DNA from: Dyadobacter sp. CY345
GTDB taxonomy: Bacteria > Bacteroidota > Bacteroidia > Cytophagales > Spirosomataceae
Length of the DNA stretch: 64,000 nucleotides
Direction: 5' to 3'
NCBI RefSeq assembly: GCF_021502725.1
Contig: NZ_JAKFFS010000001.1
Span: forward strand, 682,001 to 746,000
This document shows, in pieces, positions 25,250 to 34,747 of the stretch. The notes under the pieces are model-generated. The model was not told where the DNA came from. It searched no databases and worked only from the letters and a program-made list of their open reading frames with translations. Position 1 is the first letter of the stretch, and each line of letters opens with the position of its first letter. The position numbers were made by a program, and so were the translations under genes.

Positions 25250-27889
25250 TCAAAACTCGCCGAATTGCGTATACATTTCTTTAAGCTTAGGCTCCGTTTC
25301 TTTCGCACGAATATCTTTTCTGATCGCAGGTACACCTTGAATGTCTGTCAGCAAACCAAGTGCCTGATAAGCTCCAAAACGAACGAAATAAGATGGACTG
25401 TTCCTGGCCATTCCTTCAAGCACCGGAATGCTTTGGCGTTGAACATCCTGTTTCGACTTTATCAGATATTTTCCAAAAACCTGCAAGAAATTGTATTTCT
25501 CACTCGGCTTCATACGCTTCATTTTTTCTAAAAACCAATCATAACGCTCAGGTTGAGCGAGTCCTGCGTAATAATTCCCAACGGAAGTTACGATGGCGTC
25601 ATTCGGCGAATCTTCAAATTGCGCGGCCACATCATTTGCGTCAGCAGGCTGCCCGACAAGATATTTATCTAGCGCCACAGAAACAACCTGATAAGAACTA
25701 TCACTTAATGCCTCACGAAAAACCGGATCATTGTTATTATCTCCAAAAGAAGCCAATGTAATAATTGCTTCCGCTCGCACCTGTGGATGGCGGTCAGAGC
25801 GTGCACGGCTTTGAATAATTTTTTCTATATCTGCAAAACCTTCCCCATCATATTCAGCAAAGTTTGAAATAGCCATCTGACGCAATTTCCAGAACGGATC
25901 GGTCATCGCTTTTATCAGCACATTCCGGGCTGTTGAATCCTGAAGTTTTCCTTCAAGGGCCGCAAGCGCTTCATATTTTGGTAAAAACTGTTGCGAGTGG
26001 TTGTATTGATAAACCAGTTCAGGACGGTCTTTGTCTTGTTCAATGTTGGCCAAAAGCTGAGATTCTGCATCAAAAATAACCAGATCGGGTTTTTTGGCAG
26101 ATGGAAATTCCAGCGTTTGATTCACTTTGTCAATTACAACATCATAACGGTTTCTTTTACCGCCAGTCCAAACATCTACTTTTAAGGGTAATCTGTAAAC
26201 CGTAGTTGCCAGCGTGTCCTGTGCCTGCGTCACTTTTAGCTGTACTTTATTTGTCGCAGTAGAATAATCCTGTTTGATTTTCAAGATCGGATGACCCGGG
26301 CGTAAGAACCATTGGTCAAAAAACCAGTTTAAATCTTCACCAGTTACTTTTTCAAAAGACATACGCAGATCATTGATTTCTGCCGTGCCCAAAGCATGTG
26401 TTTTTAAATAATTTTGGAGAGATTTAAAGAATGCCTCATCTCCGACATATTTCCGCAGCATATGCAAAATTCGGCCTCCTTTCGCATAGGAGTGACTATC
26501 GAACATATTCTCTGCGTCTTTATAAAAATACCTGATCAGCGGTACCTGTTTTGTTTCAGCCTCTGTCAGATATTGTTTCAATTCCTGCAAATTCTGCCAG
26601 TCTGCTTCATTTTTCCCGATATAATATTCGCTCCACAGATATTCGGAATAATTGGCAAAAGATTCATTCAAAGGAAGTTGTCCCCATTCCTCGGCTGTTA
26701 CATAATCTCCAAACCAGTGGTGAGCCAGCTCATGAGCAATAACGGCGTCTGAATTTCCGTCCAGTATCGAACGGGCATCTGTTTGAACCCCTTCCTCATG
26801 TACCGTAGCCGTTGTGTTTTCCATTGCACCAGCAACAAAATCACGAACTACAATTTGTGCATACTTTTCCCAGGGATATTCCACGCCAAAAATATTGGAA
26901 AAAAATGCCATCATTTCGGGAGTTCTGCCAAAAATCGCATGCGCATCTCCGCCGTATTTTGGCTCAACATAATAGCTAAGTTCAAGTCCGTTCGGCATCA
27001 TATCCGTAGCAATCGCATAGTCGCCGACAGCGAGCATGGCCAGATATGGCGCATGAGGAATTGTTTGTTTCCAATGGTCAGTACGCTGTCCGCTTTGATC
27101 AGGTTCCTGAGAAATCAGCAAACCGTTTGACAATGTTTTATAGGTGCTGTCAACCGTGATATAAACATCCTGCGTAAATTTTACATTTGGAGAATCAATT
27201 GTCGGAAACCAGCATGAACTTCCTGCGGTTTCACCCTGCGTCCAGATTTGCTTTGGCTTACCTTCTTCCTGCCCGTCTGCGTTGATAAAATACAAACCTT
27301 TATCATTTGGATTATCATCCGGCTGGTCTCTTGGTAAGTCGTTTGGCTTCGCAACGTAATCTATTTTTATGTAGAGCGTATCTTTTGAAGTATATTCTTT
27401 ACCAAGCTTGATCGTTATTTTACGTTTATCGTAAGTGTAATCAAGCTTTTTTAACGTCCGTTTGGTGATATCCTTCGTTGAAGCAGATCCAAAATCATGT
27501 AAAGTATCCAGCTGAGAAATTCCTTTTATATCAAATCCCTTCGCATCCAGTTCGATCGTATTTTGTGGATAAAAATGGGGCTTGAACGAAATTACAGCAG
27601 AGCCATGAACCTGTTGGCGTAACCAGTCAAACTCAACGTCGAGCCGTGTATGGATAAGGTCATGTTTCAAAGTCCGGGCGGGACGATATGGGCCTTGTTT
27701 TGAAATCACGCCGGGATTTCTTCTATACAGCGTATCTATTTGACTATGATGATCTTTTGCATCTACGCTGAAAGCGGCAAACAACAGTGCTATTCCAAAA
27801 AATTTGCAGAAACCGTTACGCATCGATACGTTCATTTTCTTTCCGGTCATTCCTGCTTGTGGTTTGGACATAAAATTGAATTTAGTCAA
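25250..27889 (-). CDS. M1 family aminopeptidase with C-terminal HEAT-like repeats, secreted
   Basis: 879 residues as read from ATG 27889. The signal peptide starts at an internal Met (about codon 23, MRNGFCKFFGIALLFAAF), so the true start may be 27823. The M1 catalytic domain carries the substrate motif GAMEN (residues 354-358) and zinc site HELAHH (386-391) followed by the ligand glutamate in NESFANY. The last 250 residues form HEAT-like helical repeats (RNVLIKAMTDPFWKLRQMAI, HPQVRAEAIITLASFG). It removes N-terminal residues from peptides outside the cytoplasm. It leads no clear operon; the permease gene is 43 bases upstream. Confidence 0.93.
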   Translation of the reverse strand: MTKFNFMSKPQAGMTGKKMNVSMRNGFCKFFGIALLFAAFSVDAKDHHSQIDTLYRRNPGVISKQGPYRPARTLKHDLIHTRLDVEFDWLRQQVHGSAVISFKPHFYPQNTIELDAKGFDIKGISQLDTLHDFGSASTKDITKRTLKKLDYTYDKRKITIKLGKEYTSKDTLYIKIDYVAKPNDLPRDQPDDNPNDKGLYFINADGQEEGKPKQIWTQGETAGSSCWFPTIDSPNVKFTQDVYITVDSTYKTLSNGLLISQEPDQSGQRTDHWKQTIPHAPYLAMLAVGDYAIATDMMPNGLELSYYVEPKYGGDAHAIFGRTPEMMAFFSNIFGVEYPWEKYAQIVVRDFVAGAMENTTATVHEEGVQTDARSILDGNSDAVIAHELAHHWFGDYVTAEEWGQLPLNESFANYSEYLWSEYYIGKNEADWQNLQELKQYLTEAETKQVPLIRYFYKDAENMFDSHSYAKGGRILHMLRKYVGDEAFFKSLQNYLKTHALGTAEINDLRMSFEKVTGEDLNWFFDQWFLRPGHPILKIKQDYSTATNKVQLKVTQAQDTLATTVYRLPLKVDVWTGGKRNRYDVVIDKVNQTLEFPSAKKPDLVIFDAESQLLANIEQDKDRPELVYQYNHSQQFLPKYEALAALEGKLQDSTARNVLIKAMTDPFWKLRQMAISNFAEYDGEGFADIEKIIQSRARSDRHPQVRAEAIITLASFGDNNNDPVFREALSDSSYQVVSVALDKYLVGQPADANDVAAQFEDSPNDAIVTSVGNYYAGLAQPERYDWFLEKMKRMKPSEKYNFLQVFGKYLIKSKQDVQRQSIPVLEGMARNSPSYFVRFGAYQALGLLTDIQGVPAIRKDIRAKETEPKLKEMYTQFGEF

Positions 27890-27932
27890 GTGTTTGGTAT
27901 TAAATCGGATTATTTATTTATGGGCTGTTTTG

Positions 27933-29159
27933 TTAGACGGCGGATCTCTGGCCAGACAAAGCTGCCCGGCGAGCCGGTATGTACGAAACGGCCAGGGTTA
28001 TGATAACGATGATGACACCGGTAAAGAATATATCCTGCCATATTAATTTCACAGGATAAGCATCTACCAGTGCTGTCGTCATGCCCATAGACACAAATCC
28101 GTAACTTATCTGGAGCCAGCAAATTAGAACTCCAAAAATGATTCCAACAATCGCGCCAGAAAGTGCTACAATCGCTCCTTCGGCAAGAAATATTTTTCTA
28201 ATTAAAGAAGGCGTTGCACCAAGTGCATAAAGCATCGACACATCTTTCTTCTTTTCAATTGCCAGCATACTAAGTGAAAAGAAGATATTGATGGCTGCTA
28301 CTAAAATAATAAACGAAAGCGTAACAGATACAAACAACTTTTCAACCCGGATCGCACGAAGGAGATCTGCGTTCATAGCATCCCGGTCGCGAACTGTAAA
28401 TTTGTTGCCCAGTTTTTCCCTAAGCTCTTTGGCAACCTGTTTTTCCGTAAAACCCGGTGCTGTTTTTATTTCAAGGGAAGAGCGTTGTCCATTGTATTGC
28501 AAAAGTGCTTCAACGATCGGAAGCGGAGCAATGACATAATCATCATACCTGCTTTCAATAAAAAAAACGCCGCCCGGACGAATAACTGTTTGGTTAAAAG
28601 CTTCCGTGGAGGTAAGGTTCAACGTTTTGGTTCCTGTTCTCGGATACCACAGTTCAAGTGGCGTCAAAATATCTTCAAGAGATATTGTAAGCGCATTTCT
28701 GACGCCTTCCGAAATCACGGCAAAAGGTGTTCCGTTGCCTCCGTATAGGTTTAGAGAGCCTTCAATTAATGCAGTGTCCAGCTGGCCTCGTCGGGAGAAA
28801 GTACTGTCAACACCTTTGAGTTTAACAATCGTTTGTTGATTTCTGTAACGTGCCAGCGCATTGTCTTCAATTACCTGTGTAATTAATTGAACACCATCCA
28901 CCGATTTAACCATTTTTAAAACCGAATCTGAAACAGTAAAACGTTTACCTTCCGATGGCGTAACGGTTACGTCAGCATCAAAAGTTTTGAACATTTTACG
29001 GTTAAGCTCTTCCATGCCATTAAAGACAGAAAGAACAACGACCATCGCCATCGTTCCTACTGCAACGCCGGCCATAGCAATACGTGCAATCACACTTATG
29101 AAACTACGCTTGTTACGGGAAAAAAAATAGCGAATGGCAATTCTATACGAAAGATTCAT
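27933..29159 (-). CDS. ABC transporter permease, LolC/LolE-like (FtsX family)
   Basis: 408 residues. The N-terminus RIAIRYFFSRNKRSFISVIARIAMAGVAVG is typical of LolC/LolE, followed by one TM helix, a long periplasmic domain (about residues 45-270), and three C-terminal helices in an FtsX domain. With LolD it would release lipoproteins from the inner membrane. No ATPase is adjacent. It lies 18 bases downstream of rbfA on the same strand, an arrangement I believe is common in Bacteroidota. Confidence 0.9.
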   Translation of the reverse strand: MNLSYRIAIRYFFSRNKRSFISVIARIAMAGVAVGTMAMVVVLSVFNGMEELNRKMFKTFDADVTVTPSEGKRFTVSDSVLKMVKSVDGVQLITQVIEDNALARYRNQQTIVKLKGVDSTFSRRGQLDTALIEGSLNLYGGNGTPFAVISEGVRNALTISLEDILTPLELWYPRTGTKTLNLTSTEAFNQTVIRPGGVFFIESRYDDYVIAPLPIVEALLQYNGQRSSLEIKTAPGFTEKQVAKELREKLGNKFTVRDRDAMNADLLRAIRVEKLFVSVTLSFIILVAAINIFFSLSMLAIEKKKDVSMLYALGATPSLIRKIFLAEGAIVALSGAIVGIIFGVLICWLQISYGFVSMGMTTALVDAYPVKLIWQDIFFTGVIIVIITLAVSYIPARRAALSGQRSAV

Positions 29160-29177
29160 TGTCAGTTACGCTTGGGA

Positions 29178-29564
29178 TCAGTTCTTCTCTTCTTCTTCGT
29201 CGTCCGGTTGTGCAGGCGGAATGACCAAATCTGCAAAAAGAAGATCCATTTTTGCTGCGTATTCAGCAGTATCATCGATATAGAACTGTAAATGAGGTAC
29301 AATACGCAACTGGTGACGAACGCGTTCAGCCAGTTTTTGTCTGATGAATTTTGTATTTTCCTTAATTGTTTCGAGTAAAAAACCTTTATTTTTATCCGGT
29401 AAAAAGCTCAGGTATGCCCGCGCAATCCCTAAATCCGGGGAAACGCGAACTGCCGTAATCGTAACGAACGAGCCGTTTACCAAATGTTGTGCATCTTGTT
29501 GAAAAATTTCACCTAAATCCTTCTGGATTTGTCTCCCTACCTTTTGTTGTCTCTTCGATTCCAT
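29178..29564 (-). CDS. rbfA: 30S ribosome-binding factor RbfA
   Basis: 128 residues. RQQKVGRQIQKDLGEIFQQ, the ITAVRVSPDLGIARAYLSF strand and the HQLRIVPHLQFYIDDTAEYAAKMD end match the single KH-like domain of RbfA. It helps mature the 5' end of 16S rRNA. It is the first gene of the minus-strand group rbfA-permease-(aminopeptidase). Confidence 0.95.
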   Translation of the reverse strand: MESKRQQKVGRQIQKDLGEIFQQDAQHLVNGSFVTITAVRVSPDLGIARAYLSFLPDKNKGFLLETIKENTKFIRQKLAERVRHQLRIVPHLQFYIDDTAEYAAKMDLLFADLVIPPAQPDDEEEEKN

Positions 29565-29752
29565 CTTTTTCTGATTGCAGACTTTGGACGTTTGATTATT
29601 TTCAATGAAATATTCAAGCCTTCCGCTATCCTCCTTAACTTCTGCTAACTACTATATTTAATACAAATATCCATACTTATTTTGTTTTTGTAGACCCCTC
29701 GGTTGTAATTTCGTGAAAGTATTCATGTCGTCCTATCTAACCATCCAGTTTC

Positions 29753-31162
29753 TTGCTTAGTTTTTTTCGGGTTAATGCGGCTTATCAGATGATCAGTGTA
29801 GTAGTTTTTTTTCTACTGCTGAGGTTGCCGTTCTTTTTTGGAGGAATACCATTATTAATACCGGAATTGAGCTGGATGCTCGTGGGAGAGCAAATGAACC
29901 ATGGTTTTATGCTTTATCGCGATGTTTGGGACAACGTCAGTCCGTTTTCCGGACTTGCTTACTGGCTCATCGATTCTGTCTTTGGCAGGTCGCAAGGGGT
30001 ATATCAGCTCATCGCGGCCGGACTTGGAATTATTCAAATTTTGTACTTCAATTACGTTATATTTTCACGGGAAGTTTTTCCGGAACGCACCTACATTCCG
30101 GGTGCACTCTACGCTATTTTTCTGAATATCTCATTTGACCTCGGCACACTTTCTCCGATGTTAATGGCCAATACTTTTTTACTATTCGCCTTCGGTTTGA
30201 TTGTGAAAATTCTGGTTCGAAGGGAAGCAACAAATCAGGTTTTCGAAATGGGACTGTACATTGGCATAGCAACGCTGTTTTATTTGCCAGCTTCTTTGTT
30301 CATGGTCTGGGCATTTCTGGCGTTGCTTTTTTATACCGGCGCAACGATACGCCATCATTTATTAGGACTTTTTGGTTCACTTTTTCCTTTGCTGATGGTA
30401 TTGTTGTTTTTTTATATGAATGATGGAATTGAAAGTTTAAACCGCAACTTGCTGACCTCAGTTTTTCAGGTAAAACAATATAATCTTACCGATTTTTCAT
30501 CACTTTTAGCCTCTTTGCTCTTGCCGCTCGGTTTTGGGATTTTAGGCTTTATGCGGATTTTTACGACTTTGCGATTCGTGAATTATCAGACGAGGATTCA
30601 GCAGGTGATGGCATTGTGGTTTATCGTTTCTGTTTTCACGATTCCTTTGATGCAGTATCTGGCCCCGATGCAGTTTGTCATTTTCATTCCGCCGGCGGCT
30701 TTTTTTGCGACGCATTATTTCCAAAGTTTTAAGCGGAAAAGTTTCGGAGATGAATTTCAGTTTATGCTGATGACTGCGGTTATTGTGTTTATCCAGTATC
30801 AGGGGACACGTGGAATTTTGCCGGGAATTTCAATGGGGAAACTCGAAAATCTTCGGTCAAAGTCGGCTTCGTTACCGGCAGAAATCAAAAATAAAAGAAT
30901 ACTGGTTTTGGGGCAGCATGCCGGGGAGTATATGGAAAATTATTCTGCAACGCCATATCTGAACTGGGATCTGTCAAGTTACGACCTAAGAAATCTGGAC
31001 AATTTTGACAGCGTAATCCACGTCTATGATAATTTTAGGAAGGATCCGCCGGATTATGTGATTGATAAGGTCAACATTATGCCCAAACTTCTATCGCGGG
31101 TTCCTGCGCTTCAAAGCCAATATAAGCTGAGCCAGTGGAAAGGGATTTATCAAAAAAATTAA
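29753..31162 (+). CDS. Multi-pass membrane protein (DUF6427-like)
   Basis: 469 residues with about twelve hydrophobic helices and a soluble C-terminal tail (residues about 365-469). The layout, with ...WMLVGEQMNHGFMLYRDVWDNVSPFSGLAYW near the start, recalls the Bacteroidota DUF6427 proteins, which resemble lipid-linked glycosyltransferases. The start is TTG 29753 because the encoded LSFFRVNAAYQ fits the usual beginning of this family; ATG 29789 is the alternative. Function unknown. Confidence 0.7.
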   Translation: MLSFFRVNAAYQMISVVVFFLLLRLPFFFGGIPLLIPELSWMLVGEQMNHGFMLYRDVWDNVSPFSGLAYWLIDSVFGRSQGVYQLIAAGLGIIQILYFNYVIFSREVFPERTYIPGALYAIFLNISFDLGTLSPMLMANTFLLFAFGLIVKILVRREATNQVFEMGLYIGIATLFYLPASLFMVWAFLALLFYTGATIRHHLLGLFGSLFPLLMVLLFFYMNDGIESLNRNLLTSVFQVKQYNLTDFSSLLASLLLPLGFGILGFMRIFTTLRFVNYQTRIQQVMALWFIVSVFTIPLMQYLAPMQFVIFIPPAAFFATHYFQSFKRKSFGDEFQFMLMTAVIVFIQYQGTRGILPGISMGKLENLRSKSASLPAEIKNKRILVLGQHAGEYMENYSATPYLNWDLSSYDLRNLDNFDSVIHVYDNFRKDPPDYVIDKVNIMPKLLSRVPALQSQYKLSQWKGIYQKN

Positions 31163-31166
31163 TAGT

Positions 31167-31209
31167 AAAAAATAAGACCGGCCATCATCGATGACCGGTC
31201 TTATTTTTT
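31167..31209. terminator. Bidirectional terminator between converging genes
   Basis: AAAAAATAAGACCGG pairs perfectly with CCGGTCTTATTTTTT. Confidence 0.93.
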
Positions 31210-31225
31210 GATAGAAACTTATATA

Positions 31226-31657
31226 TTAACAAGCGATTTTGTTCACGCGTGTTTGGTGTCTTCCTCCTTCAAAATCAGTATTTAAAAATGCCTCGATACT
31301 CGCGATGGCAGTTTCCAGCGTTATAAACCTGACAGGAATACAGATCACATTGGCATCATTATGCTGACGGGACAATGCCGCAAGTTCGAGATCCCATACC
31401 AAAGCGGCACGAATTCCCTGATGTTTGTTTGCGGTGATACACACGCCCTGACCGCTGCCGCAAAGCAGTATCCCTTTTTCAAATTCTTTGTTCTCCACAC
31501 CGATTGCAACGGGATGCGCAAAATCAGCATAATCGGCAGAATCCGGGCTGTATGTTCCAAAATCCTTCACTTCATAACCATTATTGGTTAGCCAGTTGGT
31601 AATTGGTTCTTTGTAAGGGAAACCAGCATGGTCGGAACCGATCGCAATTTTTTTCAT
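31226..31657 (-). CDS. rpiB: Ribose 5-phosphate isomerase B
   Basis: 143 residues. GSDHAGFPYKEPI near the start, active-site cysteine in LLCGSGQGVCITANK, and RAALVWDLELAALSRQHNDANVICI all match RpiB/LacAB. It interconverts ribose 5-phosphate and ribulose 5-phosphate in the pentose phosphate pathway. Single gene; a TACCTTTG on the minus strand at 31741-31748 may be its -7 element. Confidence 0.95.
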   Translation of the reverse strand: MKKIAIGSDHAGFPYKEPITNWLTNNGYEVKDFGTYSPDSADYADFAHPVAIGVENKEFEKGILLCGSGQGVCITANKHQGIRAALVWDLELAALSRQHNDANVICIPVRFITLETAIASIEAFLNTDFEGGRHQTRVNKIAC

Positions 31658-31783
31658 TACTTTTTTGTTAATTGTGTCCAGGTGAATAACAATTACGTCT
31701 AAGGAATTATTAAATTTTCCAGATTTGTGAGACTGGAAAACAAAGGTAACAGCAAATCAATGAACTAAAATAATTTTAAGAAT

Positions 31784-32554
31784 ATGAATGATGAATTAAA
31801 GAATGAAAATTCGAAATTAATAGATGTATCGCTTCTTAATGCGGCTGTGCCGGAGGATGAAATTCAGATAAAAGCGGCTTTTGAAGATCGGAACTGGAGT
31901 GAAATAAAAAGTGCAGATTCCTGGGTTATATTTAAGGTAATGGCGGAGTTTGTCGAAGGTTTTGATAAGCTCGCGAAAATCGGTCCGTGTGTAACTATTT
32001 TTGGCTCGGCCCGCACGAAACCTGATAATCCTTATTATAAAGTGACGGAAGATATAGCAGCGAAACTGGTAAGGCACGGATATGGCGTCGTTACAGGTGG
32101 TGGGCCTGGTATTATGGAGGCGGGTAATAAAGGTGCCTTTGAGCAGGGAGGGAAATCGGTCGGTCTGAATATTAAATTGCCTTTTGAGCAACATAGCAAT
32201 CCTTACATTGACCACGATAAAAATATAAATTTCGACTTTTTCTTTGTCCGAAAAGTAATGTTCGTGAAGTACTCGCAGGGCTTCATCGTCATGCCAGGTG
32301 GATTCGGAACTTTGGATGAGCTTTTCGAGGCGATGACCTTAATTCAGACTAAAAAGATCGGACGTTTTCCAATAGTTTTGTTTGGAAGCAGTTATTGGTC
32401 AGGTTTACTGGATTGGATCAAAAGCACGATGCTGACCGAAGGAAATATAAATCCTGAGGATATGAAACTTATCAGTGTTGTGGATACGCCGGATGAAGCG
32501 GTACATGTGATAGACGAATTCTATTCCAAGTACTTGCTGAAGCCAAACTTCTGA
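31784..32554 (+). CDS. LOG family protein (TIGR00730), possible nucleoside-monophosphate phosphoribohydrolase
   Basis: 256 residues. The Rossmann-like fold is shown by VTIFGSARTKPDNPYY, VTGGGPGIMEAGNKGA and the diagnostic PGGFGTLDELFEAMTLIQ motif. LOG proteins hydrolyse nucleoside 5'-monophosphates to free base and ribose phosphate; many are misnamed lysine decarboxylases. Its stop overlaps the start of the Crp/Fnr gene (TGATG), so the two are coupled. Confidence 0.9.
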   Translation: MNDELKNENSKLIDVSLLNAAVPEDEIQIKAAFEDRNWSEIKSADSWVIFKVMAEFVEGFDKLAKIGPCVTIFGSARTKPDNPYYKVTEDIAAKLVRHGYGVVTGGGPGIMEAGNKGAFEQGGKSVGLNIKLPFEQHSNPYIDHDKNINFDFFFVRKVMFVKYSQGFIVMPGGFGTLDELFEAMTLIQTKKIGRFPIVLFGSSYWSGLLDWIKSTMLTEGNINPEDMKLISVVDTPDEAVHVIDEFYSKYLLKPNF

Positions 32555-33117
32555 TGAATTATTTTATTGATTATCTAAATAAAATAGTCCCGTTGCCGCC
32601 AGAAAGCGCGGCGGCAATCAATGCCATAACATTTCATAAACAACTTTCTAAACATACATCGCTCCTTCAAAACGGCGATGTATGCAAAGAATTTTACTTT
32701 ATTGAAAAGGGCATTGCACGTGTCTTCTATTATAAAGACGGAAAGGAAGTGACTGCATGGTTCGCAGGCGAAAACCAGATTGTCAGCGCGATTGACAGTT
32801 TGTTTACCGGAAATGCTTCTTCGTATAACATCGAGGTATTAGAAGATTCTTCGATATGGAGCCTTCAATATAATAAGATCGAACCGGTGTTTGAAAAACA
32901 TCCGATTGTTGAAAGGCTTGGCCGGTTGCTGATCACTCATAATTATCTTCTGCTTGATGAGCGTATGAAGCTCTTTGCTTTTTGTACTGCTGAGGAGCGG
33001 TACGAACGCTTACTGCAACAAATTCCTGATATTCTTCAAAGAGTCAAACTTGGACAGATTGCTTCCTATCTGGGTATTTCACAGGAGCATCTGAGCCGGA
33101 TTCGGAGGAGGAAGTAG
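32554..33117 (+). CDS. Crp/Fnr family transcriptional regulator
   Basis: 187 residues. A cyclic-nucleotide-binding-like domain covers about residues 20-125 (FYFIEKGIARVFYYKDGKEVTAWF). A short C-terminal helix-turn-helix follows (LGQIASYLGISQEHLSRIRRRK). No Fnr cysteines are present. This compact form is abundant in Bacteroidota and its ligand is usually unknown. Start overlaps the stop of the LOG gene. Confidence 0.92.
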   Translation: MNYFIDYLNKIVPLPPESAAAINAITFHKQLSKHTSLLQNGDVCKEFYFIEKGIARVFYYKDGKEVTAWFAGENQIVSAIDSLFTGNASSYNIEVLEDSSIWSLQYNKIEPVFEKHPIVERLGRLLITHNYLLLDERMKLFAFCTAEERYERLLQQIPDILQRVKLGQIASYLGISQEHLSRIRRRK

Positions 33118-33159
33118 GGGTTGGCTGTTAGGAGTTAGCGTTTAGGCGTTAGTTATTGT

Positions 33160-33190
33160 GGCCTGTTCTCGAAATTGATCAGGCTTTTTT
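33160..33190 (+). terminator. Probable terminator after the Crp/Fnr gene
   Basis: GCCTG and CAGGC flank a 14-base loop region and are followed by TTTTTTTG. The preceding 33119-33155 is a TTAG-rich degenerate repeat. Confidence 0.6.
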
Positions 33191-33282
33191 TGTTTGTTAT
33201 ACGATTTTGATAATTGTCAAAGGAATCTGTTGTGACAATGAGGAAGTTTGAATTGTAAATCTCACAATTCAAACTTCTAAAT

Positions 33283-33567
33283 ATGGATACCTCGCTTAGA
33301 ATTTTTCTGCACATTATTTATTTGATTGCAGGAACCGTGATTGCATACTTTGCAACGCTGTTTATCTCAAATCTTTTATTCCCAGAAACCGGATGTATAT
33401 CCCTTAAAGGTATTTTCTGGGCAATAATTTATATCGCATTCTTCATCACAACCGGAGCTCAAATTATTTCAGGGAAAGTGGTTACTAGCAAAATGGTTGC
33501 TAAAAATTTACTAATCTGCGCTGTTACGCCCTATGCTTTATTGGCGGTTCTATCTGTTTTTAGTTAA
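33283..33567 (+). CDS. Small integral membrane protein, unknown
   Basis: 94 residues with about three hydrophobic helices (residues 8-30, 44-62 and 74-92). No motif recognised. It begins a short plus-strand group with the sterol-desaturase gene 26 bases later. The gene may be real, given good spacing and codon use like its neighbours. Confidence 0.6.
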   Translation: MDTSLRIFLHIIYLIAGTVIAYFATLFISNLLFPETGCISLKGIFWAIIYIAFFITTGAQIISGKVVTSKMVAKNLLICAVTPYALLAVLSVFS

Positions 33568-33593
33568 TCAAGTCACATCTAAAAATTGGAATT

Positions 33594-34313
33594 ATGCTAA
33601 CGATCATATTCATAGTTTTTGGCCTTTGTTTTATCCTGGAACGAATAATTCCGGGATGGAAGTTGCCGGAAGTGCCGACGTGGACAATCAGAGTTCTGGC
33701 CATAAATTTTGTTCAACTGGGCGTTGTTACGCTGGCAGGTTTTACCTGGGAGAAGTGGTTTTCTTCGGTAAGTATTTTCAAATTGTCAAATCATGTCAAT
33801 GATGTTGCCGGAGGAATGATTGCCTATTTTATCGCAACTTTTATTTTTTACTGGTGGCATAGATGGCGGCATACGATTGATTTTTTATGGACTCATTTTC
33901 ACCAGATTCATCATAGCCCCCAACGTTTGGAAGTTATCACTTCCTTTTACAAACATCCGTTAGAAATGACGGTTAATTCTCTGATTGGAAGTTTGCTGGT
34001 ATACACCTTATTAGGATTAAATGTTGAGGCAGGTGGAATTTATACGCTTTGTACCGCGCTAGGTGAATTTTTCTATCATACCAACGTAAAAACGCCTCAA
34101 TGGGTCGGTTACATTTTCCAACGTCCTGAAATGCACCGAATTCATCATGAATATGAAAAACATACGAATAATTATGGTGATATTGTGTGGTGGGATATGC
34201 TGTTCGGTACCTACGAAAACCCGAAAGAGTTTAGAAGTTCCTGCGGTTTTGATAATGAAAAGGAGCAGCGCTTAACAGATATGCTAAAATTTAAAGATGT
34301 TCATAAAGAATAA
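33594..34313 (+). CDS. Sterol desaturase / fatty acid hydroxylase family protein
   Basis: 239 residues with four or so transmembrane helices. The three histidine clusters of the di-iron family are present: HRWRH (residues 89-93), HFHQIHH (101-107) and HRIHH (181-185). Members hydroxylate or desaturate lipids at the membrane and need an electron donor. The true substrate (fatty acid, carotenoid, sterol-like lipid) cannot be told. Flanked by two small membrane proteins. Confidence 0.92.
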   Translation: MLTIIFIVFGLCFILERIIPGWKLPEVPTWTIRVLAINFVQLGVVTLAGFTWEKWFSSVSIFKLSNHVNDVAGGMIAYFIATFIFYWWHRWRHTIDFLWTHFHQIHHSPQRLEVITSFYKHPLEMTVNSLIGSLLVYTLLGLNVEAGGIYTLCTALGEFFYHTNVKTPQWVGYIFQRPEMHRIHHEYEKHTNNYGDIVWWDMLFGTYENPKEFRSSCGFDNEKEQRLTDMLKFKDVHKE

Positions 34314-34336
34314 TTTCACACACTTTATCCTGAAAA

Positions 34337-34747
34337 ATGATGAATACTTTCGCGCGGATTTGTCTCCTTGTAAGTAATTTGGCTTATCCATTTGTTTCGA
34401 GCATCGGTATCAAATTAGTACTACCCAATTTATTTTTTCTACCTGTATGTCTGGTTGAATGCTCGCTGGATGGCAAAATTCTTAGTTTCTTACTTCTTAT
34501 CACTTGGTGTTATTCTTGGGTGCTGTTGTTAAAAAAGCATGATAAATTATTGCCTGTCTTAATCTGCCAGAGCATATTCATGGTTCATATTACTATTCTG
34601 GCTTACAGTGCTATTGTTGCGAGGAGCATTTCTGTTTTGCTAACGGTTAATATGCTTCCAAGTTATATTGTACTCTTCTGCTATCTAGTCGTCAGTTACG
34701 AATATTACATATTCAGATTTAAACCCACCTTTCAAAACTCCAAATAG
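34337..34747 (+). CDS. Small integral membrane protein, unknown
   Basis: 136 residues, four hydrophobic segments. No recognised motif. It follows the sterol-desaturase gene by 23 bases and overlaps the HHH gene tail-to-tail by 16 bases. Confidence 0.55.
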   Translation: MMNTFARICLLVSNLAYPFVSSIGIKLVLPNLFFLPVCLVECSLDGKILSFLLLITWCYSWVLLLKKHDKLLPVLICQSIFMVHITILAYSAIVARSISVLLTVNMLPSYIVLFCYLVVSYEYYIFRFKPTFQNSK